Assembly (NCBI GenBank): GCA_030609865.1
Contig: JAUWSZ010000217.1
Location: 1 to 5,538 of the forward strand
DNA: 5,538 nucleotides
Direction: 5' to 3'
Source of the DNA: a bacterium
GTDB lineage: Bacteria > Desulfobacterota > DSWW01
Every line of letters begins with the position of its first letter. The first letter of the stretch is position 1. The position numbers and the translations under genes were made by a program. The notes under the pieces were generated by a model, which was not told the origin of the DNA, did not search any database, and saw only the letters and a list, made by a program, of their open reading frames with translations. Of the stretch, positions 1 through 5,538 are shown piece by piece.

Positions 1-1269
1 CGGTCCGAGGGAGAAGAGCATTCTCACGGCCTCCACCAGCCCCGGCGTATCCCCCTTCTCCTCAGCCTTTTTCAACGTAGAGACGGGATCGTGCAGGATC
101 TTGTTCACGATGGCCTGACTCATGGCTTCGATCGCCTTCTTGTCCTTTTCCGACACAGGGGTCTCAAGGAGCGAAAGGGCCTTTTCCAACTCGCCGACCC
201 GGATCTGTTCCGCCCTCTCCCGCAGCGAGACGATGGTCGGGACGAGATCCAGGCTGCTGATCCAAGCGAGGAACGCCCGCACCTCATCCTGAACGATCGA
301 TTCGGCCCGCTTGAGCTCCTTCTTCCGCTCTTCCAGGTTGGCCTGCAGCACGTTCTGGAGATCATCGATGTCGTAGAGATAGACGTTATCGATCGTGTTG
401 ACCTCAGGGTCGATGTTGCGGGGCACGGCGATGTCGATGATGAAGACAGGCTTGTGTTTTCTCGTCCGCATCGCCTCCCGGACCTGGTCGACCCGCAGGA
501 TGTAGTCGGGCGCGGCCGTCGAGCAGAGCAAAATGTCGATCTGCGACAGGCAGGCGTGGATCGAATCCAGCGGGATCGCTTTTCCCTGGAAGGAGGCGGC
601 CAGCCGCTTCGCATTCTCCAGGCTCCGGCTGGCAACGAGGATGCGCGCGATCCCGTTGCTCACCAGGTGGCGCGCGGCGAGTTCCGCCATCTCCCCAGCG
701 CCGGCGAGAAGGACCTGGCGATCGCTCAAGTTACCGAATATTTTCTTGGCCAGCTCGACGGCCACATAGCTCACCGAGACGGCGCGAGCCGCCAGCTCGG
801 TCTCTGTCCGCACACGCTTCGAGACATGGAAGCACTTGTGGAAGAGCCGGTTCAAGATCGTACCCACCGCCTTCTGGTGTACGGCCTGCCTGTAGGCTTC
901 CTTGACCTGTCCCGTGATCTGCGGTTCCCCGATGACCATCGAGTCCATTCCCGAGGTGACGCGAAACAGGTGGGCAATCGCCTTGTGATACCCGTACTGG
1001 TAGTGAAACCGGCCCCAGTCATCTTCTTCGAGGCCGAACCGATCTGTGAAGTGCTCACGGATGATCGGGTCGACCTGGTCGGCCCCCTGCTCCGTGACCA
1101 GATAGAGTTCGACGCGGTTGCAGGTCGACAGAACCAGCGCTTCCTGGACACCAGGTTGCCCTTTCAACCACTGCAGGGTCTCCTGCAGGGAGTCGCCCGT
1201 GAGAGCGAGCCTTTCCCTGACAGCGACCGGCGCAGTTTCGTGGTTCAACCCGATGCAGAGAATCTCCAT
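1..1269 (-). CDS. hemA: Glutamyl-tRNA reductase, 3' end cut by window edge
   Basis: HemA is the cytosolic enzyme that reduces glutamyl-tRNA(Glu) with NADPH to glutamate-1-semialdehyde, the first committed step of C5-pathway tetrapyrrole synthesis. I translated the minus strand from the ATG at 1269-1267. It gives 423 residues with no stop before base 1, so only a short C-terminal tail is missing (the family is usually about 415-450 residues). The N-terminal catalytic domain has the STCNR motif with nucleophile Cys50, His100, and the signature SGMDSMVIGEPQI at 106-118 (Met replaces the usual Leu twice). The NADPH-binding Rossmann domain shows GAGEM at 190-194 and DIAVPRNIDP at 279-288. A long helix from about 305 leads into the dimerisation domain, which contains VPTIVSLRERAEQIR from 343. 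An AAGGA lies 11 nt before the start. The gene follows the ccsA-like gene by 34 nt without a visible terminator, so co-transcription is inferred. Identification is very secure. Confidence 0.97.
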   Translation of the reverse strand, partial: MEILCIGLNHETAPVAVRERLALTGDSLQETLQWLKGQPGVQEALVLSTCNRVELYLVTEQGADQVDPIIREHFTDRFGLEEDDWGRFHYQYGYHKAIAHLFRVTSGMDSMVIGEPQITGQVKEAYRQAVHQKAVGTILNRLFHKCFHVSKRVRTETELAARAVSVSYVAVELAKKIFGNLSDRQVLLAGAGEMAELAARHLVSNGIARILVASRSLENAKRLAASFQGKAIPLDSIHACLSQIDILLCSTAAPDYILRVDQVREAMRTRKHKPVFIIDIAVPRNIDPEVNTIDNVYLYDIDDLQNVLQANLEERKKELKRAESIVQDEVRAFLAWISSLDLVPTIVSLRERAEQIRVGELEKALSLLETPVSEKDKKAIEAMSQAIVNKILHDPVSTLKKAEEKGDTPGLVEAVRMLFSLGP

Positions 1270-1303
1270 GATTCTTCAAGTCCTTCGACGGCATTGAAGG
1301 CGG

Positions 1304-2104
1304 CTACTTCTGGAAATGCGAGAGCTGCAAGAAGGTGACGAGGATCACCAGGAACCCGATAACGTTCATCCAGGCGATCCGGCGGCCTCTCCAGCCGGCG
1401 ATGAGCCTCCCGTGAAGCAGGCCTGCATAAAGGAACCAGATCAGCAAGCTCGCGGTCTGCCTCCCGTCCTGCCAGTCGATGGACCCCCCCTGAACCGATT
1501 TCAGCCAGATGGACCCGGTCAGGATCCCGATCGTCAGCAGGGGAAACCCGAAGCTGATGCAGCGGTAGCTCAGTCGATCCAGCACCTCGAGGGAAGGCAG
1601 CCGATAGTAAAGTGGGCCGATTTTCTTCTTCCTCAGGATCTTTTCCTGGAGGAGGTACATGGCCGCGAAGCAGGCCGACACCCCTAACAAGGCATCCCCC
1701 AGGAAGGCGAACCAGACATGGGCCGGCAGCCAATGGCTGTCGAGCAGCCCGTCCAACGGGAGGATCTCCTTCGATCGAAAGCTCGCCATCAGGAGCAGAC
1801 CCAGGGCCAGGGGGGTCACGAAGGCCCCGAGAACAGGCAGGGTGTGGCGGATTTGGACGCCAAGGTACACCGCGACCAGCAGCCAGGAGAAAACGATCAG
1901 GGATTCAAAACGGTTCGTCACGGGCGTGTAGCCGGCTTCCATATACCGGGCAACGATGCTCGCCGCGTGGCACAGGAACCCGATGATCAGGACGACGCGA
2001 GAGGCCATCCACAGGGGTTTCTTGACCCAGACGAGGTACGCAAGGTATCCGATGGTTGCCACCGAATAGAATAGGAGCGTAAGGTAGAAAAGGTGGACGT
2101 TCAT
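1304..2104 (-). CDS. ccsA: CcsA/HemX-like cytochrome c assembly family membrane protein
   Basis: This is a 266-residue polytopic inner-membrane protein with about eight hydrophobic segments (roughly 5-27, 32-53, 66-83, 91-107, 127-152, 181-201, 217-233 and 245-262). Family features seen are the AGYTPVTNRFESL segment (57-69), PAHVWFAFLG (127-136) with His129, and LIWFLYAGLLHGR (221-233) with His231, followed by GWRGRR. True CcsA/ResC proteins carry heme across the membrane for cytochrome c maturation; HemX-type relatives sit beside hemA and affect HemA level in Bacillus. The WWD region (197-223) is degraded: the usual WGxYWxWDPKExW reads QGGSIDWQDGRQTA, keeping only a Trp and an Asp. Together with the position directly upstream of hemA, this makes a HemX-like regulatory or accessory role at least as likely as classical heme handling. 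The start is the ATG at 2104-2102, with a weak AGGG 7 nt upstream. Family assignment is firm; subfamily and symbol are tentative. Confidence 0.85.
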   Translation of the reverse strand: MNVHLFYLTLLFYSVATIGYLAYLVWVKKPLWMASRVVLIIGFLCHAASIVARYMEAGYTPVTNRFESLIVFSWLLVAVYLGVQIRHTLPVLGAFVTPLALGLLLMASFRSKEILPLDGLLDSHWLPAHVWFAFLGDALLGVSACFAAMYLLQEKILRKKKIGPLYYRLPSLEVLDRLSYRCISFGFPLLTIGILTGSIWLKSVQGGSIDWQDGRQTASLLIWFLYAGLLHGRLIAGWRGRRIAWMNVIGFLVILVTFLQLSHFQK

Positions 2105-2190
2105 TCGAAGGCCCTGTTTCGTGTTTCGAAGAAAAGACCTGCGCCTCTTGTTGAAAAAGCCAGCAACTTCAGACGGTTCTCCTCTTTCAT
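2101..2190 (-). CDS. Possible 29-codon leader ORF ahead of ccsA-like gene
   Basis: On the minus strand an ATG at 2190-2188 opens 29 codons ending in TGA at 2103-2101. That stop overlaps the ccsA-like start as ATGA, the usual pattern of translational coupling. An AGAGGA (2205-2200) lies 9 nt upstream of the ATG and is a good ribosome binding site. The peptide begins MKEENRLKLL and is basic and soluble; I recognise no family. Against it: only about half of its codons end in G or C, it uses AGA, CGA, ACA and TCA, unlike the neighbouring genes, and the promoter proposed at 2222-2194 would start transcription inside it. It may be a leader peptide controlling the heme operon, or chance. Confidence 0.22.
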   Translation of the reverse strand: MKEENRLKLLAFSTRGAGLFFETRNRAFE

Positions 2191-2193
2191 GGT

Positions 2194-2222
2194 AATGTAT
2201 CCTCTCAACCGTTTTCTTGCAA
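2194..2222 (-). promoter_or_regulatory. Candidate sigma70-type promoter for ccsA-hemA
   Basis: Read on the minus strand, TTGCAA (2222-2217) and TACATT (2199-2194) are separated by exactly 17 nt. Each matches the -35 and -10 consensus at four of six positions. Transcription would start near 2187, giving a leader of about 83 nt before the ccsA-like ATG. Position and spacing are right for the left operon, but hexamers of this quality also occur by chance. Confidence 0.35.
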
Positions 2223-2255
2223 GGCGGGCGGTCGGATTCTGCCCGGTCCGGGTCG

Positions 2256-2285
2256 TTGACTAAGGTATTAGCAGTTAGGTATTAG
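2256..2285 (+). promoter_or_regulatory. Weak candidate promoter for the peptide-transport operon
   Basis: TTGACT (2256-2261, five of six matches to the -35 consensus) is followed after 18 nt by TATTAG (2280-2285, four of six to the -10 consensus). The -10 falls inside the heptamer repeat, and other registers of the repeat offer similar hexamers. A start near 2292 would give a leader of about 115 nt containing the right arm of the inverted array. The assignment is tentative. Confidence 0.2.
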
Positions 2286-2373
2286 GTATTAGCCCACCCC
2301 ACCCCACATTGTTCACTGGCATCTTCGTAGGGGAGCGGTTGGGAGCTAATACCTAAAACCTAATACCTAATAC
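2265..2373. repeat. Inverted arrays of a 7-bp unit (GTATTAG / CTAATAC)
   Basis: The left arm (2265-2292) is four heptamers: GTATTAG, a diverged CAGTTAG, then GTATTAG twice. The right arm (2346-2373) is CTAATAC, CTAAAAC, then CTAATAC twice, followed by a partial unit CTAAC to 2378. Folded against each other the 28-nt arms pair at 24 of 28 positions, around a 53-nt centre (2293-2345). The centre opens with three exact copies of CCCAC (2293-2307). The arms are strongly AT-rich against a GC-rich background. The element could be a small repetitive palindromic sequence, a set of phased binding sites, or a hairpin in the leader of the rightward operon. The sequence does not decide between these. Confidence 0.85.
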
Positions 2374-2406
2374 CTAACACGGCCAAAGGGTTCTGCGGAG
2401 CGTACG

Positions 2407-3942
2407 ATGAGACACCTTGGCCTAGGATGCCTAACAACCGCCATCCTCCTGACCCTCTGCGGGTGCCAGGAGGAAGACCTGCTTGGTCGGAGGATTCTGG
2501 TGGTGGGGCTCGAGGCCAACCCGACCAACCTCGACCCCCGACTCTCCACGGACGCCGCCTCCTCACGGATCAACGAGCTCCTTTACAGCCGCCTGTTCCG
2601 CAAGAACGACGCGGGTGAACCGGTGGAAGACATCGTGGAGGAATGGGAGCAAACCGACCCGACCACCTACCGATTCCGCATCCGGGCGGGGATCCGGTTC
2701 CACGACGGCCGTCCGCTGGACGCGCACGATGTCCGCTACACCTTCCGGAGCATGATGGATCCGGCCCTGGGCTCGCCCCTGCGGAGTTCGTACCAGATGA
2801 TCGAGTCGATAGAGTGCCCGGATCCCCATACGATTCTGTTCCGGCTCCGCGAGCCCTACGCCTCCCTGCTGATCAACCTGGACCTGGGCATTTTGGCGCG
2901 GCCGAAAGAGCAGGGCGCCGAGGGACAGAGCCCGACCGGGTACATCGGAAGCGGCCCGTTTCAGTTTATTTCCTGGACCCAGAATCATGAGATCCGGCTG
3001 AAGGCGAACCCGGGCTACTTCGGTGGCGCGCCCCGGACCAGGGAGATCGTGTTCAGGATCGTTCCGGATGACACGGTGCAAATCCTGGAGCTCCGTAAGG
3101 GGACGATTCACCTCCTCCAGAACGACATCGAGCCGGAAGTGCTGCGCAATCTCGAAAGGGATTCCAGGTTCACCGTCGAGAAGCGGCAGGGCACGAACTA
3201 CTCCTACCTGGGGTTTAATCTCAAGGATCCCATCCTCGGTTCTCTCAAGGTGAGGCAGGCGATCGCCTACGCCATCGACCGAAAGGCGATCATCGAACAT
3301 CTCCTTGGGGGGCTTGCGGTGCCGGCCACGGGGGTGCTCTCGCCGTTGAACTGGTCTTACGAGCCGGCCGTGGAGGCGTACGGGTACGATCCTGAGAAGG
3401 CGAAGCGCCTCCTGGACGAGGCCGGGCACGAGGACCCGGACGGCCCGGGGCCTGCGAAGAGGTTCACCCTGGCCTACAAGACGTCCCAGAACGAGTTGCG
3501 GCGCAGGATCGGGGAGGCGATCCAGGGCCTCCTGGGTGAAGTCGGGATCGACGTGAAGATGCGCTCGTATGAATGGGGCACGTTCTTTTCCGACATCCGG
3601 AAGGGAAACTTCCAGATCTACACCTTGACCTGGGTAGGCATCACGGATCCGGACATTTACTATTACCTCTTCCACTCGAAGAGCATCCCCCCGGACGGCG
3701 CGAATCGGGGGACCTACCTGAACCCTGAGATGGATCTGCTGATCGAACGTGGAAGGGTTTTACGGAATCGGGAGGAACGAAAGGAGGTCTACGGCCGGAT
3801 TCAGAAGATCCTGGCGAGGGACCTCCCTTACGTGAGCCTGTGGAACGAGGTGAACGTGGTCGTGATGGAGCCGCGGGTTCGAGGGTTCGTCCTCCGCCCG
3901 GACGGAGACTTTCTCTCGCTCAAGGATGTTTGGATCGAATAG
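2407..3942 (+). CDS. Peptide-type ABC transporter solute-binding lipoprotein (family 5)
   Basis: This 511-residue extracytoplasmic receptor captures a solute, probably a di- or oligopeptide, and delivers it to the two permeases encoded next. The N-terminus is a lipoprotein signal: a hydrophobic stretch ends in the lipobox LCGC, making Cys20 the lipidated residue, so the mature protein is membrane-anchored. Typical SBP_bac_5 (DppA/OppA) features follow: PTNLDPRLSTDAAS (39-52), YRFRIRAGIRFHDGRPLDAHDV (88-109), GSGPFQF (181-187), NPGYFGG (201-207), VRQAIAYAIDR (282-292) and YDPEKAKRLLDEAG (327-340). TWVGITDPD (408-416), in the ligand-contact region, precedes the C-terminal lobe. Length is normal for the family. 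GGAG at 2397-2400 lies 6 nt before the ATG and supports this start. The ligand cannot be read from sequence: family members also bind nickel, heme, opines and sugars. Confidence 0.93.
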   Translation: MRHLGLGCLTTAILLTLCGCQEEDLLGRRILVVGLEANPTNLDPRLSTDAASSRINELLYSRLFRKNDAGEPVEDIVEEWEQTDPTTYRFRIRAGIRFHDGRPLDAHDVRYTFRSMMDPALGSPLRSSYQMIESIECPDPHTILFRLREPYASLLINLDLGILARPKEQGAEGQSPTGYIGSGPFQFISWTQNHEIRLKANPGYFGGAPRTREIVFRIVPDDTVQILELRKGTIHLLQNDIEPEVLRNLERDSRFTVEKRQGTNYSYLGFNLKDPILGSLKVRQAIAYAIDRKAIIEHLLGGLAVPATGVLSPLNWSYEPAVEAYGYDPEKAKRLLDEAGHEDPDGPGPAKRFTLAYKTSQNELRRRIGEAIQGLLGEVGIDVKMRSYEWGTFFSDIRKGNFQIYTLTWVGITDPDIYYYLFHSKSIPPDGANRGTYLNPEMDLLIERGRVLRNREERKEVYGRIQKILARDLPYVSLWNEVNVVVMEPRVRGFVLRPDGDFLSLKDVWIE

Positions 3943-3966
3943 GGAACAACGGCAAAAAGGTTCGAG

Positions 3967-4899
3967 ATGCGTTCCTACCTTGTCCGGAGACTCTTGCTCG
4001 CCCTGCCCGTCGTGTTGGGCGTGGCGACATTGGTCTTTCTCCTGATCCACCTGATCCCGGGGGATCCGGTGGAGATCATGCTGGGTGAATCCGCCCTCCC
4101 TGCGGATCGGGATGCCCTCCGAGAGGCCCTGGGCCTCGACCGGCCAATACTCGAGCAGTACGGGTCCTTCCTGTGGGGGCTCTGCAGAGGGGATCTGGGC
4201 GTCTCCCTTCAACAGCGAAGACCCGTGACCGCCCTGATACGGGAGCACTATCCGGCGACCCTCGAGCTGACCCTTGCGGCCATGCTCATTTCGCTCCTGA
4301 TCGCGCTGCCCGCCGGCATCCTGAGCGGCATCCGGCAGTACTCCTTCTGGGATCACTCGACCATGTTCCTCGCCCTGCTGGGCGTGTCCATGCCGAATTT
4401 CTGGCTGGGGCCGCTGCTGATCTGGGTCTTCTCGATTCAGCTCGGATGGTTCCCCGTGTCCGGCAAGGGGGGGCTCGCGCATCTCCTGCTTCCCGCCCTC
4501 ACGCTGGGTGCCTCGATGGCGGCGATCGTGGCCCGCATGACCCGTTCGTCTGTACTGGAGGTCCTCCGGGAAGACTACGTGATGACCGCACGGGCAAAGG
4601 GGCTGTCCGAGGCAAGAATCATCCTAAAGCATGTCCTCCGAAACGCGATGCTGCCGGTTCTCACTGTCGTGGGCCTGCAGTTCGGCGCCCTGTTGGCCGG
4701 CTCGATCATCACCGAGACGATCTTCTCCTGGCCGGGGCTCGGAACGCTCATGGTCAAGGCGATCCAGACCCGTGACTATCCGGTCGTGCAGGGGTGCGTC
4801 CTGGTCATCGCCCTGAGCTATGTGCTGGTCAATCTTTTCACCGACCTCCTGTATGGAGTCATCGATCCTAGGATCCGGTATGAAGGGACTCGTGAGTAA
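3967..4899 (+). CDS. dppB: DppB-type ABC transporter permease
   Basis: This inner-membrane subunit forms half of the translocation pore of the peptide-type importer. The 310-residue product begins with the characteristic MRSYLVRRLLLALPVVLGV transmembrane segment, followed by LIHLIPGDPV (27-35), a hallmark of DppB/OppB proteins, and a periplasmic stretch to about residue 95. Further membrane segments lie near 98-120, 132-160, 171-190, 226-250 and 276-298. The cytoplasmic EAA loop that docks the ATPase is at about 202-230 (EDYVMTARAKGLSEARIILKH region, with the conserved Gly212). The C-terminus ends in YGVIDPRIRYE, also typical. Length equals the family norm of about 305-340. The gene starts 24 nt after the binding-protein stop with AAAAAGG 6 nt upstream, so the two share a transcript. 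The dpp symbol reflects family only; the substrate is unproven. Confidence 0.94.
   Translation: MRSYLVRRLLLALPVVLGVATLVFLLIHLIPGDPVEIMLGESALPADRDALREALGLDRPILEQYGSFLWGLCRGDLGVSLQQRRPVTALIREHYPATLELTLAAMLISLLIALPAGILSGIRQYSFWDHSTMFLALLGVSMPNFWLGPLLIWVFSIQLGWFPVSGKGGLAHLLLPALTLGASMAAIVARMTRSSVLEVLREDYVMTARAKGLSEARIILKHVLRNAMLPVLTVVGLQFGALLAGSIITETIFSWPGLGTLMVKAIQTRDYPVVQGCVLVIALSYVLVNLFTDLLYGVIDPRIRYEGTRE
4870..4873 (+). promoter_or_regulatory. Ribosome binding site deciding the dppC start
   Basis: AGGA lies 6 nt before the ATG at 4880, inside the end of dppB. An in-frame GTG at 4892 is the alternative start, with AAGGG only 4 nt before it. The better spacing favours the ATG and therefore the 20-nt overlap with dppB. 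Confidence 0.6.
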
Positions 4900-5538
4900 C
4901 ATCTCTGCGCCTCTCCTGGTGGGCGCCCTGATCCTGAGCGTGCTGGTGGGGCTCGCCCTGTTCGCCCCCTGGCTGGCCCCGGAGGACCCTTCGGAGATTC
5001 GCCTGGAAGCGAAGCTCATGGGGCCGAGCCGAGCCCACCTGTTCGGGATGGATGCCCTGGGCCGGGACGTGCTGAGCCGTATCATCTATGGGGCAAGGGT
5101 GTCGGTCCTTGTAGGTTTCACAACCGTGGGGATCTGTTTCGTCTTCGGAACGCTCATGGGCTTCCTTGCGGGCTACTATGGAGGGGTCCTGGATGAAGCC
5201 ATCATGCGGGGGGTGGACATCCTGCTCGCCTTTCCCGGGATCCTGCTGGCCATCACGCTTACGTCCATCCTGGGCCCGAGCCTGCGCAACGTGATCCTCG
5301 CCCTCTGCGTGATGGGCTGGGTCGGCTATGCCCGGATCGTGCGGGCTCAGGTGCTGGCTCTCCGCGAGGCGGAGTTCGTGCTCGCCGCCCGCGCCCTCGG
5401 CGTCCGCGACACCCGACTCCTGCTTCGACACATATTTCCGAACATGCTCGCGCCTCTCATCGTGGAGGGGACCTTTGGCATAGCCGGTGCGATCCTTGCC
5501 GAGGCGGGTCTGAGCTACCTCGGCCTGGGCACGCAGCC
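4880..5538 (+). CDS. dppC: DppC-type ABC transporter permease, 3' end cut by window edge
   Basis: This is the second pore subunit of the importer. I translated it from the ATG at 4880: 219 complete codons stay open to the right edge. A first membrane segment (about 10-34, ending FAPWLAPEDP) is followed by the DppC/OppC signature HLFGMDALGRDVLSRIIYGAR (53-73). Membrane segments near 75-100 and 112-132 come next, with GYYGG at 98-102 and RGVDILLAFPGILLAI at 110-125. The EAA loop lies at about 164-192 (EAEFVLAARALGVRDTRLLLRH region), then LAEAGLSYLGLG at 207-218. Family members are about 280-300 residues, so roughly 60-80 C-terminal residues are missing. The start overlaps dppB by 20 nt, implying coupled translation. 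The ATPases (DppD/DppF type) would be expected beyond the edge but are not visible. Confidence 0.92.
   Translation, partial: MKGLVSNISAPLLVGALILSVLVGLALFAPWLAPEDPSEIRLEAKLMGPSRAHLFGMDALGRDVLSRIIYGARVSVLVGFTTVGICFVFGTLMGFLAGYYGGVLDEAIMRGVDILLAFPGILLAITLTSILGPSLRNVILALCVMGWVGYARIVRAQVLALREAEFVLAARALGVRDTRLLLRHIFPNMLAPLIVEGTFGIAGAILAEAGLSYLGLGTQ

Larger units (their letters stand above)
2105..2406. other. Divergent intergenic region between heme and peptide-transport operons
   Basis: These 302 bp separate the starts of two divergent operons, so both promoters should lie here. From left to right it holds the leader of the ccsA-like gene with a candidate leftward promoter (2194-2222), a short GC palindrome CCCGG-T-CCGGG (2242-2252), a candidate rightward promoter (2256-2285), and the AT-rich heptamer inverted array (2265-2373). 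The GGAG ribosome binding site of the solute-binding protein is at 2397-2400. No tRNA-like or other RNA gene was recognised, and apart from the doubtful leader ORF I see no conserved coding sequence. Confidence 0.85.

Noticed and set aside
91..1338. A 415-codon open frame on the plus strand, antisense to hemA
   Set aside because: It lies opposite a fully convincing hemA. Its translation shows no recognisable domain and is rich in Arg, Asp and Pro as expected from the complement of GC-rich codons; it is a shadow frame.
2130..2175. TTGAAAAAGCCAGCAAC-like stretch as an insertion-sequence end
   Set aside because: It resembles short motifs seen near some mobile elements, but there is no transposase, no paired terminal repeat and no target duplication in the window.
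2242..2252. GC palindrome CCCGG-T-CCGGG as an operator
   Set aside because: Five-base arms made only of G and C arise often by chance in this composition, and no second copy or known regulator site supports it.
2293..2307. Possible G-quadruplex from the CCCAC triplication (G-runs on the minus strand)
   Set aside because: Only three runs of three or more G are present close together, and four are needed for a standard intramolecular quadruplex.
2265..2373. Intrinsic terminator
   Set aside because: The loop is 53 nt, the arms are AT-rich, no U-tract follows, and the location is between divergent gene starts where no transcript needs ending.
2261..2378. CRISPR array
   Set aside because: The repeat unit is 7 bp and directly tandem without unique spacers, and the two arrays face each other; this is not CRISPR architecture.
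2563..3675. A 370-codon open frame on the minus strand, antisense to the solute-binding protein
   Set aside because: It is wholly contained in a clear family-5 binding protein gene, has no family features and no plausible ribosome binding context; it is a shadow frame.

Overview
The window is GC-rich (I estimate near 60%) bacterial DNA holding two divergent gene groups around one intergenic region of about 300 bp. The host makes tetrapyrroles by the C5 (glutamyl-tRNA) route and has a lipoprotein-type solute-binding protein. This fits a Gram-negative-style environmental bacterium; pairing of a CcsA/HemX-like gene with hemA is familiar from Desulfobacterota, Nitrospirota and Firmicutes. The sequence alone does not fix the phylum.

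Left half, minus strand (positions 1-2104): a polytopic membrane protein of the CcsA/HemX cytochrome c assembly family is followed after 34 nt by hemA, glutamyl-tRNA reductase, which runs off the left edge with 423 residues visible. The two most likely form one heme-biosynthesis/maturation operon read leftward. Further genes such as hemC could follow outside the window, but this cannot be seen.

Centre (2105-2406): the divergent intergenic region. It contains a plausible sigma70-type promoter for the left operon, a doubtful 29-codon leader ORF ending in an ATGA overlap with the ccsA-like gene, and a striking AT-rich repeat. That repeat is two arrays of a 7-bp unit (GTATTAG, and its complement CTAATAC) facing each other across 53 bp that include three copies of CCCAC.

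Right half, plus strand (2407-5538): a dipeptide/oligopeptide-type ABC importer, comprising a lipoprotein solute-binding protein (family 5), a DppB-type permease and a DppC-type permease cut by the right edge. Gaps are short (24 nt, then a 20-nt overlap), so this is a polycistronic operon. ATPase genes would be expected downstream.

The coding content is ordinary, and I found no convincing new system. The items worth a second look are the heptamer inverted array, the degraded tryptophan-rich motif of the CcsA-like protein, and the possible leader ORF.
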